Positions 53,808 through 62,215 of a stretch of 64,000 nt of DNA are shown one piece after another; within the stretch, counting starts at the first letter, position 1; each line of letters starts with the position of its first letter. Under the pieces are notes generated by a model, which saw only the letters and a program-made list of their open reading frames with translations, made no database searches and was not told the origin of the DNA. Origin of the DNA: Streptomyces iranensis (GTDB lineage: Bacteria > Actinomycetota > Actinomycetes > Streptomycetales > Streptomycetaceae); the NCBI RefSeq assembly GCF_017874715.1, contig NZ_JAGGLR010000021.1, forward strand, positions 1 through 64,000, read 5' to 3'. Both the position numbers and the translations under genes were made by a program.

Positions 53808-54665
53808 TCAGGCCAGTGTGCGCCAGCTCCAGGTCATGGCGATCTCCAGCGGCTCGATGGGAGTGACCAGGCGCGGCAAGAGGTTGAGACCGTTGGGCGG
53901 GCCGGACTGCGGTTCGACGCACACCGCCTCCGCCTGCTCGTCGTAGACGACCACCCACTCCGTCCGGCTGGTGACCTTCAGCTCGAGCCGGCCGGGCCAG
54001 GTGAGCGTCACGTCCACCCCCTGCGGCATCCCGAAGCAGTCGTCCCAGGGGCCGGGCTTCGGCGCGATCCGGCGGCCGGTGGGGAGGTGGTCCTCGCCGC
54101 GCTCCTCCTGCCATGCGGCGTCGAAGGCGATCTCGACATCGGGGCCGATCTCGGCATCGGGGCCGATCTCGACATCGGCGCCGCCGTCGCCCAGGTTCCG
54201 CAGGAACCACGGATGCCAGCCCGCCTGCGCCGGGAAGGAATCGCCCTCGGTCTCCACGCTCATGGTGACGGTCAGGCTGTCCGGGGAGAGCTCGAAGGTC
54301 TGGGTGACCCGGCCCTCGTACGGCCAGGGGTCGGCGAGGTCGTAGGTGAAGGCCGCGCTGGACTGGCCCGTGCTGACGGGGGCCCATTCGACGTTCCGGC
54401 CGGTCCCGTGCATCGCGTGCGGGGGGGAGTTGATGGGCAGTTGGTGGGTCCGGCCGCCGTTGCGGAACCGGCCCAACCCGGTCCGGCCGCACCACGGAAC
54501 CATCGGGAACGACCCGAACCGCGGGCCCTGCCGCAGCAGCTCCGTACCGCCGATGCGCAGTGAACCGATACGGCAGCCGTTCTCGGGTGAGACGGTCAGC
54601 TCGGCGTCCCCGGCGGTCAGCCGTACGCCCTTGGTCTCCGTTGTGTCTTCGGTGGTCACAAACAC
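53808..54665 (-). CDS. Aldose 1-epimerase family protein
   Basis: 285 residues. The galactose mutarotase-like beta-sandwich is seen in 'ELTVSPENGCRIGSLRIGG', 'GSFPMVPWCGRTGLGRF', 'HAMHGTGRNVEWAP' (catalytic-type His) and 'AGWHPWFLRNLG'. The late glutamate 'WVVVYDEQAEAVCVEPQSGPPNGL' is the likely general base region. A short repeat 'EIGPDAEIGPDVEI' near residue 165 comes from an 18-bp tandem repeat. The sugar substrate is unknown. It is followed by pyrE on the same strand. Confidence 0.87.
   Translation of the reverse strand: MFVTTEDTTETKGVRLTAGDAELTVSPENGCRIGSLRIGGTELLRQGPRFGSFPMVPWCGRTGLGRFRNGGRTHQLPINSPPHAMHGTGRNVEWAPVSTGQSSAAFTYDLADPWPYEGRVTQTFELSPDSLTVTMSVETEGDSFPAQAGWHPWFLRNLGDGGADVEIGPDAEIGPDVEIAFDAAWQEERGEDHLPTGRRIAPKPGPWDDCFGMPQGVDVTLTWPGRLELKVTSRTEWVVVYDEQAEAVCVEPQSGPPNGLNLLPRLVTPIEPLEIAMTWSWRTLA
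54129..54182 (-). repeat. In-frame 18-bp repeat in the aldose epimerase gene
   Basis: Three contiguous 18-bp units of the form GATCTCGACATCGGGGCC at 54129-54182 encode the EIGPDV-type repeats. It probably sits in a surface loop. Confidence 0.85.
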
Positions 54666-54684
54666 CGAGCCTATGCGCCCAGGC

Positions 54685-55605
54685 TCATCGGCGGCGGCGA
54701 AGTACGCGACGGCCCACGACGACGACGGAGGCGAGCACGACGGCCGCGGCGGGCGCGGCCCAGCGCAGTGTGGCGCTGGTCGAGACGGTCTCGGGCGCGG
54801 GCACCGGGGCGTAGCGGCCGCGCGGCGGGGCGTGGTCGACCTCCTCGGTGGAGCGGCCGATCATCGTGCGGCGGGCGTGGGCGGCCTCGGCCGGGGGCTC
54901 CTCGTCCAGGTCGTCGAGATCGCCGAGCTCGCCGAAGCCGACCGGCTCCTCGACGGCGTCCACCTCGTCGAGGTCCTCGAGGTCGCCGACGTCGTCGATG
55001 TCCATGTCGTCGGCCGACAGCGGAAGCTCGGCCTCGGTCGGCAGGCCGGTCTCGTCCGCGGCGGCGGCCGCACCCGCGTCAGCGGCCGCATCGGTGGTCT
55101 CGCCGGTGGTCTCCTCGGTGGCCTCGCCAGCGGCCTGGCCGGGGGCCTCGTCCTCCGTGGGCGCGCCGATCGGGGACGTCTCCAGCCCGGCCGTGAGCGC
55201 CGCGGCGAACCGGTCCAGCATGCGGCGGGCCACGGTGATGGCCGCCTCGTCGTCGAACTCGGCCAGCCGCCCGTCGCTGTGGACCGTCCCGGAGCAGTTC
55301 AGCTCCGTGCCGCCCTCGACGGGCTTCGGCGTGATGGTCAGCGCGAGCTTCACCGAGCCGCTGCCGCGCGCCTCGCCGCCCTCGCCCTCGACCTCGAAGG
55401 CATCGGCACGCCGGACGACGCGCAGCGCGCCGCGATAGGTGATGGTGGACCCGCCGATGCGCAGCCGCAGCCGGCCGGCGAGCGGACCGGCGGCCTCATC
55501 GGCGTCCTGCTGGAGCCCGGGAACGCAACGAGCGACGCGGGCGGGCTCCGCGAGCGCCAGCCGGACGGTGTCGACGGGAAACGGAACGAACACCTCATGC
55601 TCCAT
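54685..55605 (-). CDS. CoxG/SRPBCC-like protein with C-terminal membrane helix
   Basis: 306 residues. The N-terminal SRPBCC fold, 'EHEVFVPFPVDTVRLALAEP' through 'VARRMLDRFAAALTAGLE', matches the CO dehydrogenase subunit G-like family, which binds hydrophobic ligands. A long acidic, low-complexity linker (about 160-260, rich in 'LEDLDEVD' and 'DLDDLDEE') leads to one membrane helix 'WAAPAAAVVLASVVVVG' and an Arg-rich tail. It is therefore a membrane-tethered lipid or quinone-binding protein by inference. No cox genes are nearby. Confidence 0.82.
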   Translation of the reverse strand: MEHEVFVPFPVDTVRLALAEPARVARCVPGLQQDADEAAGPLAGRLRLRIGGSTITYRGALRVVRRADAFEVEGEGGEARGSGSVKLALTITPKPVEGGTELNCSGTVHSDGRLAEFDDEAAITVARRMLDRFAAALTAGLETSPIGAPTEDEAPGQAAGEATEETTGETTDAAADAGAAAAADETGLPTEAELPLSADDMDIDDVGDLEDLDEVDAVEEPVGFGELGDLDDLDEEPPAEAAHARRTMIGRSTEEVDHAPPRGRYAPVPAPETVSTSATLRWAAPAAAVVLASVVVVGRRVLRRRR

Positions 55606-55754
55606 AGGTCAAAACAGTACCCATCGCACGTTCCCTGAGACCCGTTCCCGCACAACTTTCCGCGCGCCGCTGAAGTACGCCGCCGACGCGAGCCCCCGGC
55701 GCGCGGACACCCCCCGCACGCGGATGGGCGCCCGCCACCGGGCCCGCCGGGGCG

Positions 55755-57344
55755 TCACTCCCCATAGCGCGGACGCATGAGCGTCGACGGGGGCAGACCC
55801 GCCTCTCGAGCGCGCTCGGCCGTGCGGCGGGCCGCCCGCAGCCCCTCCTCCGTCAGCGAGCGCGGCCGCGGCCGGTGCGCGGCCAGCCGCAGCCCGACCG
55901 GGGAGCGCGCCGCCAGGACGAAGCCCCAGTCATGCGGGCTGCCGCGCCCGGGGCGCGGGGCGCCGATCACATACGGAGTGGTCCGCAGCCCGACCGAGCG
56001 CATCGTCGCGTCCACCGTCCAGAACGCCCGCGGATCGGGCCGCAGCGGACCGGCGTGGACCACCAGCCGACCACCGGGCGCCAGCACCCGCTCGGCCAGC
56101 CCGTAGAACTCCTGGGAGTAGTACTTGGTGCTCGGGGTGAGCTCGGGGGCGGGCAGATCGCACACCACCACGTCGTACGCCATGGACCCGCGCAGCCAGT
56201 CGAAGGCGTCGGCCGTCACCGCCCGCACCCGCGGATCGCGGTAGGCGCCGCCGTTGAGCTCGGACAGACCGGGATCGCGCCGGGCCAGCCGCACCACCTC
56301 CGCGTCGCGCTCCACGACGGTCACCGACCGGACCCCCGCGTACCGCAGGATCTCGCGCGCCGCGAGCCCGTCGCCCCCGCCCAGCACCAGCACCCGGGCA
56401 TGCGGTCCGGCGGCCATCGCCGGGTGGATCAGCGCCTCGTGGTAGCGGACCTCGTCGCGCCCGCTGACCCGCAGCCGCCCGTTGAGGAAGAGCGACAGCG
56501 GCCGCCCGCTCGTCCCGCCGCCCACCAGCACGATCTCCTGCTCGCCGGTGCGCAGCGCGACCCGCACCCCCGGTCCGTAGACGGCCTGTCGGGCGGCCCG
56601 CTCGAAGGAAGGGGTCAGCACGGCACCGGCGGCCAGCGCGGCGAGCACCAGCCCATTGGCGACGATCAGCGTCCACCGCGCCCGTACGCTCAGATCGCGG
56701 CGGAACAGCCAGAGCACCAGCGCGCCGCCCGCGACCGCGTTGACCGCGCCGGTGACCAGCGCGCCGGTCAGCTGGCCGAACGCGGGCAGCAGCAGAAAGG
56801 GAAAGGCGAGCCCGCCGACCAGCGCGCCCACATAGTCCGCCGCGAACAGATCGGCCACCGCGCCGCCCGCGTCCTGTCGGCGCACCCGCTGGATGAGGGT
56901 CATCAGCAGCGGCACCTCGGCCCCGATGAGCACACCGATGGCGAACGAGAAGCCGACGAGCGCGGAGCGTGAGTGACCGCCCCACGCGAAGCACGCGTAC
57001 AGCGCCATCGCCGAGCAGCCGCCGACGAGCGCGAGCACGGCCTCGACGGCGCCGAAGCCCACGGCGGCCCGGCAGCGCAGCCGCTTGGCCAGCAGCGAAC
57101 CGACGCCCATGGCGAAGACCATCACGGACAGCACCACGGATGCCTGGGTGACCGAGTCACCCGCCAAGTACGAGGCGAGGGCGACGAGTTCGAGCTCGTA
57201 GACGAGCCCGCAGGCGGCGCAGACGAAGACCGTGCCGAGCACGAGGAAGCGGCCGAGCCCCGCCCGCACGGGCAGCCGCGCCGGAGGGCCGGATTCCGGC
57301 GACGACGGCGCATCCGAGACGGCGGACATGGGCGAATCGATCAC
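55755..57344 (-). CDS. Membrane-anchored spermidine-synthase-like protein
   Basis: 529 residues. The N-terminal half has about seven membrane helices ('FLVLGTVFVCAACGLVYELELVALASYL' onward). The C-terminal half is the aminopropyltransferase/SAM-dependent fold, with 'ARVLVLGGGDGLAAREILRY' (the nucleotide-binding loop), 'VVERDAEVVRLAR' and 'YDVVVCDLPAPELTPSTKYYS' (the catalytic DxxxP-type region). Actinobacterial versions of this fusion are known; whether they make spermidine is unclear. The start MIDSPMSAVSDAP at 57344 is plausible. Confidence 0.85.
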   Translation of the reverse strand: MIDSPMSAVSDAPSSPESGPPARLPVRAGLGRFLVLGTVFVCAACGLVYELELVALASYLAGDSVTQASVVLSVMVFAMGVGSLLAKRLRCRAAVGFGAVEAVLALVGGCSAMALYACFAWGGHSRSALVGFSFAIGVLIGAEVPLLMTLIQRVRRQDAGGAVADLFAADYVGALVGGLAFPFLLLPAFGQLTGALVTGAVNAVAGGALVLWLFRRDLSVRARWTLIVANGLVLAALAAGAVLTPSFERAARQAVYGPGVRVALRTGEQEIVLVGGGTSGRPLSLFLNGRLRVSGRDEVRYHEALIHPAMAAGPHARVLVLGGGDGLAAREILRYAGVRSVTVVERDAEVVRLARRDPGLSELNGGAYRDPRVRAVTADAFDWLRGSMAYDVVVCDLPAPELTPSTKYYSQEFYGLAERVLAPGGRLVVHAGPLRPDPRAFWTVDATMRSVGLRTTPYVIGAPRPGRGSPHDWGFVLAARSPVGLRLAAHRPRPRSLTEEGLRAARRTAERAREAGLPPSTLMRPRYGE

Positions 57345-57449
57345 AAAGGGAACGCTACGTCACATATCACTTACGTCTCGTCCCCCACACGAGTGCATTG
57401 CCGTTCGCACATCCGGCATCGATGGCCTCTCGGCCACGCGCGACCCCCT

Positions 57450-58052
57450 TCAGGCGCAGGGGACTTGGGGCGACACCCCACCCGGCAAACCATCCGCCAA
57501 GCCGCCCATATCGAGTCCACCCGCGCCCGGCGGCCGGAGCGCAGCCGGCACCCGGGCCCCGACACAGGTGCGGGTGGTGACCAACCGCCCCTCCTGGGGG
57601 TAGGCATGCCAGGTCCGCCAGCCCACCGTGCCCTCGTTCCACTGCGCGAGCAGCGCCGTGAACGCGTTCGGGCTGCCGGGGAACGTACCGGCCAGACCGT
57701 GCGGATGGTCGGCCACCAGCGCGAGCAGTTCCTGCGCGCGTCCGGCGAAGGCCCCTTGCGACAACTCCTCGACGCGCGCCGCGAATTCGTATTCGCGGCC
57801 GTCGACGAGGGTGGAAACCCCCAGCGGAAGCGGGGTGCTGTTGCCGGACATACAGGCCACGGTCTCCGAGCAACGGCTGCCCTCCCCCTCGAGGAGGACC
57901 TGGTGAGAGGCTCCCAGAAGCCTCAACTGGACGGCGAAGTCGTGGAGTTGAAGATCGAGCACAGCGAGGGCGGGAAGCGGTTCCCGTCCCAGGCCCCAGG
58001 CGAGGTCAGCGGCGCGGGTATCGGTGTAGGCAGTCTTGAGTGTCGTGAGCAT
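57450..58052 (-). CDS. DUF2617 family protein
   Basis: 200 residues from ATG 58052 (MLTTLKTAYTDTRAADLAW). Conserved DUF2617 stretches are 'LDLQLHDFAVQLRLLGASHQV', 'FAARVEELSQGAFAGRAQEL', 'HPHGLAGTFPGSPNAFTALL' and 'WRTWHAYPQEGRLVTT'. The family is actinobacterial and uncharacterised. It lies between the spermidine-synthase-like gene and the glycine-rich gene; all are on the minus strand. No function is assigned. Confidence 0.88.
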   Translation of the reverse strand: MLTTLKTAYTDTRAADLAWGLGREPLPALAVLDLQLHDFAVQLRLLGASHQVLLEGEGSRCSETVACMSGNSTPLPLGVSTLVDGREYEFAARVEELSQGAFAGRAQELLALVADHPHGLAGTFPGSPNAFTALLAQWNEGTVGWRTWHAYPQEGRLVTTRTCVGARVPAALRPPGAGGLDMGGLADGLPGGVSPQVPCA

Positions 58053-58481
58053 GGATCGGCTCCGCAAGCACGCAGTGGAAAGAGTTGGGCCAGCTCGCCC
58101 CGCGGGGGACCAGGGGCATGCGCATACGGCGGCTCGCGCCCACGTGGGGCCGTAAGGTCGATTGGTGGTATACGGAATCATGAAATGCTGGGCGCCACAT
58201 CGTTTTTACCCACCTTCGCCGGGTTTCCACCCCCTAGGGCGCTCCCTAGGTCAAGTGTTCAACAAGCCAGCGCCCGGCGCACGTTGGCGCGCCGGGCGCT
58301 GGCTCATCGCTTCACGGCCGTAAGGACGGCCTGGCAACCGTATGAAGGACATGGCAACCATCAGAACGACATGGCAACCGCAAGGACGGCATGGCAACCG
58401 TCAGAACGGCATGGCGACCATAAGGACGGCATGGCGACCGTAAGGCCGCGCGGCGACCGTAAAGGCCGCGGGATCCGCGGG
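58053..58481. repeat. Intergenic region with 20-bp tandem repeats
   Basis: 429 bases without a gene. It holds a terminator-like hairpin (58265-58304) and, from about 58321 to 58470, seven tandem copies of a 20-bp unit with consensus GTAAGGACGGCATGGCAACC. The copies vary at a few positions. A second motif, CCCTAGGGCGC-TCCCTAGG, lies near 58231-58251. It is the upstream region of the DUF2617 gene and the downstream region of the Gly-rich gene. Confidence 0.7.
58265..58304. terminator. Long hairpin upstream of the 20-bp repeats
   Basis: AGCCAGCGCCCGGCGC (58265-58280) and its complement (58289-58304) form a 16-bp stem around an 8-base loop. It probably ends minus-strand transcription coming from the Gly-rich gene. 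Confidence 0.75.
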
Positions 58482-58778
58482 TCAGCCACCCCCGCCGCAG
58501 CCACCGCCACCACCGCCGCCGCCACCACCGCAGCCACCACCGCCACCGCAGCCGCTTCCGCCGCCGCAGCCACCGCCGCCGTGGTGACCACCCCCGTGAT
58601 GGCCACCACCGCCGCCGCCGCCACCACCGGCCCACCAGCCGCCACCGGCGGCCCCGCTGGAACCGGCCCCCCAGGACCGCTTGCGCCGCCCGCTGTACCC
58701 CTTCGACCGACCGGCGCCCAGCGCGGCGAGCGCCGCGAACGTGAACGCCAGCACGACAAAGATGACAACAGGACCCAT
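58482..58778 (-). CDS. Small membrane protein with Gly/Cys/His-rich tail
   Basis: 98 residues from ATG 58778, with GAGG a few bases upstream. One N-terminal membrane helix, 'VVIFVVLAFTFAALAAL' (about residues 4-20), is followed by a short basic stretch 'GYSGRRKRSWG'. The tail is almost pure glycine, with two His pairs (GHHGGGHHGG) and four cysteines at regular spacing (GGCGGG, SGCGGG, GGCGGG, GGCGGG). Tails of this kind occur in actinobacterial small membrane proteins; metal binding or a disulfide-linked envelope role is inference only. Confidence 0.75.
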   Translation of the reverse strand: MGPVVIFVVLAFTFAALAALGAGRSKGYSGRRKRSWGAGSSGAAGGGWWAGGGGGGGGGHHGGGHHGGGGCGGGSGCGGGGGCGGGGGGGGGGCGGGG

Positions 58779-58899
58779 GGTCCTCACTCTCCTTCCAATC
58801 CCCCGTAGCGAGGTACCGCTTCGTACCTGCCGGGTCCCATGCCCGACCTCATGCGGGGTCAAAGCGGAGTTGAGGAAGTCCAGAGGTTCAGCGCGCGTC

Positions 58900-59820
58900 C
58901 TATGCGCGGTCCGCGGCCTGCGAGGTGACGCGCTCGATCGCCCGCACGGCGAGATCCGGCTGGTCGACGTAGATGTAGTGCGCGCTGGTCTTGGCGGTGC
59001 TCAGCTTGGAGCGGCTGGAGACCGCGAGCCACTTGCGCTGGCCGTTGGTCCACGCCCGCTCCAGGCCCGGCCCGTATTCGGGCACCTCCGCGAGGTATTG
59101 CTTCCCGTGGTGGATCACCTCCACCGGGATGTCCCCGGCGGAACGGACCTTCCCGTCCGGCACCGTGAGCTTCTCCGGCTCCCCTCCGTGAAGGATCGAG
59201 AGGGTCTGATCACGCAATTCGGCCGCCGGGCCGGTGGCGGACTCGGGGATGCCCTTTTTGAGATCGGCGGTCTGGGTCGGCGAGGTGGCGTCCATCAGGA
59301 CCAGTCCCTTGATCCTGTCCTGGTGGTCGGGGGCATACCGGGCGGCGATCAGCCCACCCAGCGAATGTCCGGCCAGGACGACCGGGTTGTCACCGGCGAC
59401 CCGGTCGAGCACCGCGGTCAGCACCTTCCCCGTGCTCTTGAGGGTCTGCGGCCCGTCGGGCTTGTCGCTGGCGCCTTCGCCGAGCCGGTCGTAGGAGCAG
59501 ACCCGGTTCTTCTTGCTCAGGGTCTTCTGGATCCCGGCCACCTTGTCCAGCCCGTCGCCGCCCCCGGCCACCAGCATGATGACGGGCCTGCCGTCCGCCG
59601 AAGTCCCCGAACAGGACACATTCACCAAGCGGCCGCCGACCTCGATCTTCTTGGTGCCGGTGAGCAGGCCCTGATCGCCTGCCTTCTTGGAAGCGGCGGC
59701 GGACGTGGTGGCGGATGTCTCGGAATCCGCCTTCTTGGAGTCCTCACAGCCGACCAGCCCCACACCGGCCACGGCGCAGGACAGCGCGATTACAGCGGGC
59801 ACCCTGGCACTGCGGATCAT
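58900..59820 (-). CDS. Alpha/beta-hydrolase lipoprotein
   Basis: 306 residues from ATG 59820, with AGGGGGAAG upstream. A signal peptide (about residues 1-24) ends in a lipobox 'LVGC', so the mature protein is probably a membrane-anchored lipoprotein beginning CEDSKKAD. The hydrolase core has the oxyanion/strand 'PVIMLVAGGGDG', 'CSYDRLGEGASDKP', the nucleophile 'VVLAGHSLGGLIAARYAP' and a late His in 'AHYIYVDQPDLAVRAI'. The substrate is unknown. It is upstream of the Gly-rich gene on the same strand. Confidence 0.88.
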   Translation of the reverse strand: MIRSARVPAVIALSCAVAGVGLVGCEDSKKADSETSATTSAAASKKAGDQGLLTGTKKIEVGGRLVNVSCSGTSADGRPVIMLVAGGGDGLDKVAGIQKTLSKKNRVCSYDRLGEGASDKPDGPQTLKSTGKVLTAVLDRVAGDNPVVLAGHSLGGLIAARYAPDHQDRIKGLVLMDATSPTQTADLKKGIPESATGPAAELRDQTLSILHGGEPEKLTVPDGKVRSAGDIPVEVIHHGKQYLAEVPEYGPGLERAWTNGQRKWLAVSSRSKLSTAKTSAHYIYVDQPDLAVRAIERVTSQAADRA

Positions 59821-59998
59821 CGTTCTTCCCCCTGAGAGAGTCTGGGTCACCCGCTCCCCGCGGGCGTCTCAGAGACGCTATGGACCCGGAGCCCCGGAAT
59901 CGTCACCACCCGGAGCGCACCCGCACGTAGCTCGCACGGGGGACAGCCGCTGAGCGCCGGACAAGACCTTGGGCCTGTCTGTCAATTCGGTCGTCTGG

Positions 59999-60928
59999 TC
60001 AGCGGTCTACCCAGTCCGGCGCCCACACGTCGTGCGGGGTTCGCGGGCCTGCGGTGCGCAGATGATCGCGTAGCGCGGCCAGCACGGGGTGCTGGTCTCC
60101 GCTGCGGAACAGCAGCACGTGCGGGTAGACCGGGGTCGGGTCGTGCAACGGGATGCGCCGTAGGTCGTGGGTCTGGGGCCACAGGTACCGGTCCCCGCTG
60201 CCGACGAGGGTGGCCAGCGAGGCCGAGTCGGCCAGCGCGTCCATCAGGGCCTCGTCACCGAAGTTGGGGCCGAGCGCGTCGATGCTCAGGTCGAAGGCCT
60301 CGGACAGCACCTGGTAGAACGCCGCCCACTCCGTGCCCGGCGTGATCCCGGGGATCCAGATGCGGTGGCCAGCCAGGTCCGCAGGACTGACCCAGGGCGC
60401 GTCAGCCAGCGGGTGGTCGGGGCCGACCAGGAACTCCAGGGGTGCGTCCAGGAGTCGTTCGGCGCTGATCCCGGCCGGGACCTGGCCTGCCGGCAGGGCA
60501 CGGAAAGACGCGTCGACGGTCCCTTCGAGCACCGCCTGGGCGGCCTGGGCGGCGTTCTCCTTGCTCAGCGTGACCGCGTCCAGGTCCGTCCCGGGGTGGG
60601 AGCGGTAGAACCGGTAGACGGCCTGGGCCGGGGAGATGCGCCGATTGAGGACATCGACGCGCAAGGGACGGCTGCCGGGGCGCACGGCCTGCTCGGCCTG
60701 CTCGAGGGCCGCCAGGACCTTCTTGGCGTGCGGCAGGAAGACCTGCCCGTCCAGGCTCAGCCGGGAGCCTCGGGAGGTCCGCACCAGGAGCGTGACCTCG
60801 ATGTGCCTCTCCAGGGCCGCGATCCGCTTGGAGACCGCCTGCTGGCTGATCCCCAGCTTGTCGGCAGCAGCCTGGAACTGGCCGGTCCCGGCGACGGCCA
60901 CGAACGTCCGCAGCGCTTCAACATCCAC
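59999..60928 (-). CDS. LysR-family transcriptional regulator
   Basis: 309 residues. The N-terminal winged helix-turn-helix 'LRTFVAVAGTGQFQAAADKLGISQQAVSKRIAALERHI' is typical of LysR. The C-terminal periplasmic-binding-like effector domain has 'VLEGTVDASFRALPAGQVPAG' and 'GPDHPLADAPWVSPADLAGHRIWIPG'. It is divergent from the acetyltransferase gene with 90 bases between them and likely controls it. It marks the start of the accessory-looking right end. Confidence 0.92.
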   Translation of the reverse strand: MDVEALRTFVAVAGTGQFQAAADKLGISQQAVSKRIAALERHIEVTLLVRTSRGSRLSLDGQVFLPHAKKVLAALEQAEQAVRPGSRPLRVDVLNRRISPAQAVYRFYRSHPGTDLDAVTLSKENAAQAAQAVLEGTVDASFRALPAGQVPAGISAERLLDAPLEFLVGPDHPLADAPWVSPADLAGHRIWIPGITPGTEWAAFYQVLSEAFDLSIDALGPNFGDEALMDALADSASLATLVGSGDRYLWPQTHDLRRIPLHDPTPVYPHVLLFRSGDQHPVLAALRDHLRTAGPRTPHDVWAPDWVDR

Positions 60929-60944
60929 GCTTCCACTCTATTTC

Positions 60945-60961
60945 CACAACCGTTGGTTGTG
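60945..60961. promoter_or_regulatory. Inverted repeat, candidate LysR operator
   Basis: CACAACC-GTT-GGTTGTG is a perfect dyad with 7-bp arms and a 3-base spacer, 17 bp in total. It lies in the 90-base divergent region, 17 bases upstream of the LysR start and 58 bases before the acetyltransferase start. LysR recognition sites are dyads of this size, so it is a good candidate for autoregulation and control of the divergent gene. Confidence 0.75.
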
Positions 60962-61018
60962 TCTGGTGTGGTGCAGGGTTGTTTGATCGAGCGTTCTGCG
61001 CGGTGGTGGGATAAGCGC

Positions 61019-61570
61019 ATGTCTACCCGCACAGAGCAGGTTATGTATGTCCGGACGCCTGAGTTCGCGCGTCATGCGGAGCGGATCGCGGAAGTGACCG
61101 ATGCGACGTCTCGACTGAACGTGCTTCCGTTCAGCGACAGCGAAGGTCGCGCGGAACTACTTTCTGTTGTGTTCGGCGGCCCGCTGCCGGAGTCGGTGAT
61201 GATCTACCCGCCGTTCTTTACCGAGTACGGGCTCAACACGACGTTCGGGGAGAACGTCTTCGTCAACCAGGGATGCACCTTCATGGACAAGGGAGGCATC
61301 CGTATCGGCAACAGCGTCATGATCGCCCCGAAGGTCAGCCTCATCACCGGAGGCCATCCACTGCCCCTGGCCGAGCGCCGCGAGTACCTCTCCTTCGCCC
61401 CGATCGTCATCGAGGACCACGTCTGGATCGGGACGGCTGCCGTGATCACGCAGGGAGTGACCATCGGTGCCGGTGCGGTGGTCGCTGCCGGTGCGGTGGT
61501 CACTCGTGATGTTCCTGCCGGCACCGTGGTCGCGGGAGTGCCCGCCCGGGTGATCAAGACGATCGACTGA
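61019..61570 (+). CDS. Hexapeptide-repeat O-acetyltransferase (maltose/galactoside type)
   Basis: 183 residues from ATG 61019. The left-handed beta-helix repeats are seen in 'NTTFGENVFVNQGCTFMDKGGIRIGNSVMIAPKVSLITGGH' to 'VWIGTAAVITQGVTIGAGAVVAAGAVVTRDVPAGTVVAGVPARVIK'. The catalytic His of sugar O-acetyltransferases fits 'LITGGHPLPLAERREY'. It probably transfers acetyl from acetyl-CoA to a sugar or similar small acceptor. It is divergent from the LysR gene and followed by a transposase remnant. Confidence 0.9.
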   Translation: MSTRTEQVMYVRTPEFARHAERIAEVTDATSRLNVLPFSDSEGRAELLSVVFGGPLPESVMIYPPFFTEYGLNTTFGENVFVNQGCTFMDKGGIRIGNSVMIAPKVSLITGGHPLPLAERREYLSFAPIVIEDHVWIGTAAVITQGVTIGAGAVVAAGAVVTRDVPAGTVVAGVPARVIKTID

Positions 61571-61620
61571 GCCCCTGGGCTGTCGGCCCGGATGCGCAGC
61601 ACCTCTGCGGTCTGATCCTG

Positions 61621-62215
61621 ATGCCTCGTCACGCCCGGCTGACCGACCGGCAGTATGGCCGCATCCGACCTCTGCTGCCCTCTGAGTACCGGTCGTCGTG
61701 GCAGGCCGTGGGCCGATCACCGCCGCATTGTGGAGGTGATCGTCTACCGGTACCGCACCGGTATTCCTTGGCGAGACCTCCCAGCCAGGTTCGGATCCTG
61801 GAAGACGGTGTGGGCCCGCCACCGCCGCTGGGCCGCCGACGGGACCTGGGACCGCGTGCGAGTCCCCAGGACCGGAGCAGGCCGCCCGCGCACGACCCCG
61901 ACCATGCTGCTCGGGGACAAGGCCTACTCCTCCCGCGCGATCCGAGCGGCGCTCAAAGCCCGCGGGATCACCGCGGTCATCCCTGAACGGCGTGACCAGC
62001 AGGAGCACCGTCGCCGCCTAGGTTCAGCAGGCGGGCGTCCGTCGAAGTTCGATCCGGTGGCCTACAAGAGCCGCAACGTGGTCGAGCGGTCCTTCGCCCT
62101 GCTCAAGCAGCGTCGTGGCCCGGCCACGAGCTTCGACAAGCTCGCGATCGTCTACCGCTCGGCCGCGGTCCTCGCCGCAGTGCTGGTCTGGGCTCCCATT
62201 TCACGGACACGCCTT
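61621..62215 (+). pseudogene. Broken IS5-family (IS427-type) transposase
   Basis: The N-terminus 'HARLTDRQYGRIRPLLPS' reads in one frame, then homology switches frame at about 61685-61705 to 'GRRGRPWADHRRIVEVIVYRYRTGIPWRDLP'. After 'RRWAADGTWDRV' (near 61856) the sequence jumps straight to 'VPRTGAGRPRTTPTMLLGDKAYSSRAI'. The middle of the protein, with the first catalytic Asp region (about 100 residues), is missing. The C-terminal part 'YKSRNVVERSFALLKQRRGPATSFDKLA' ends near 62190. It is thus both frameshifted and internally deleted. No terminal inverted repeats are clear. Confidence 0.88.

Noticed and set aside
58321..58470. CRISPR-like array at the 20-bp repeats
   Set aside because: There are no spacers between units; it is a simple tandem repeat.
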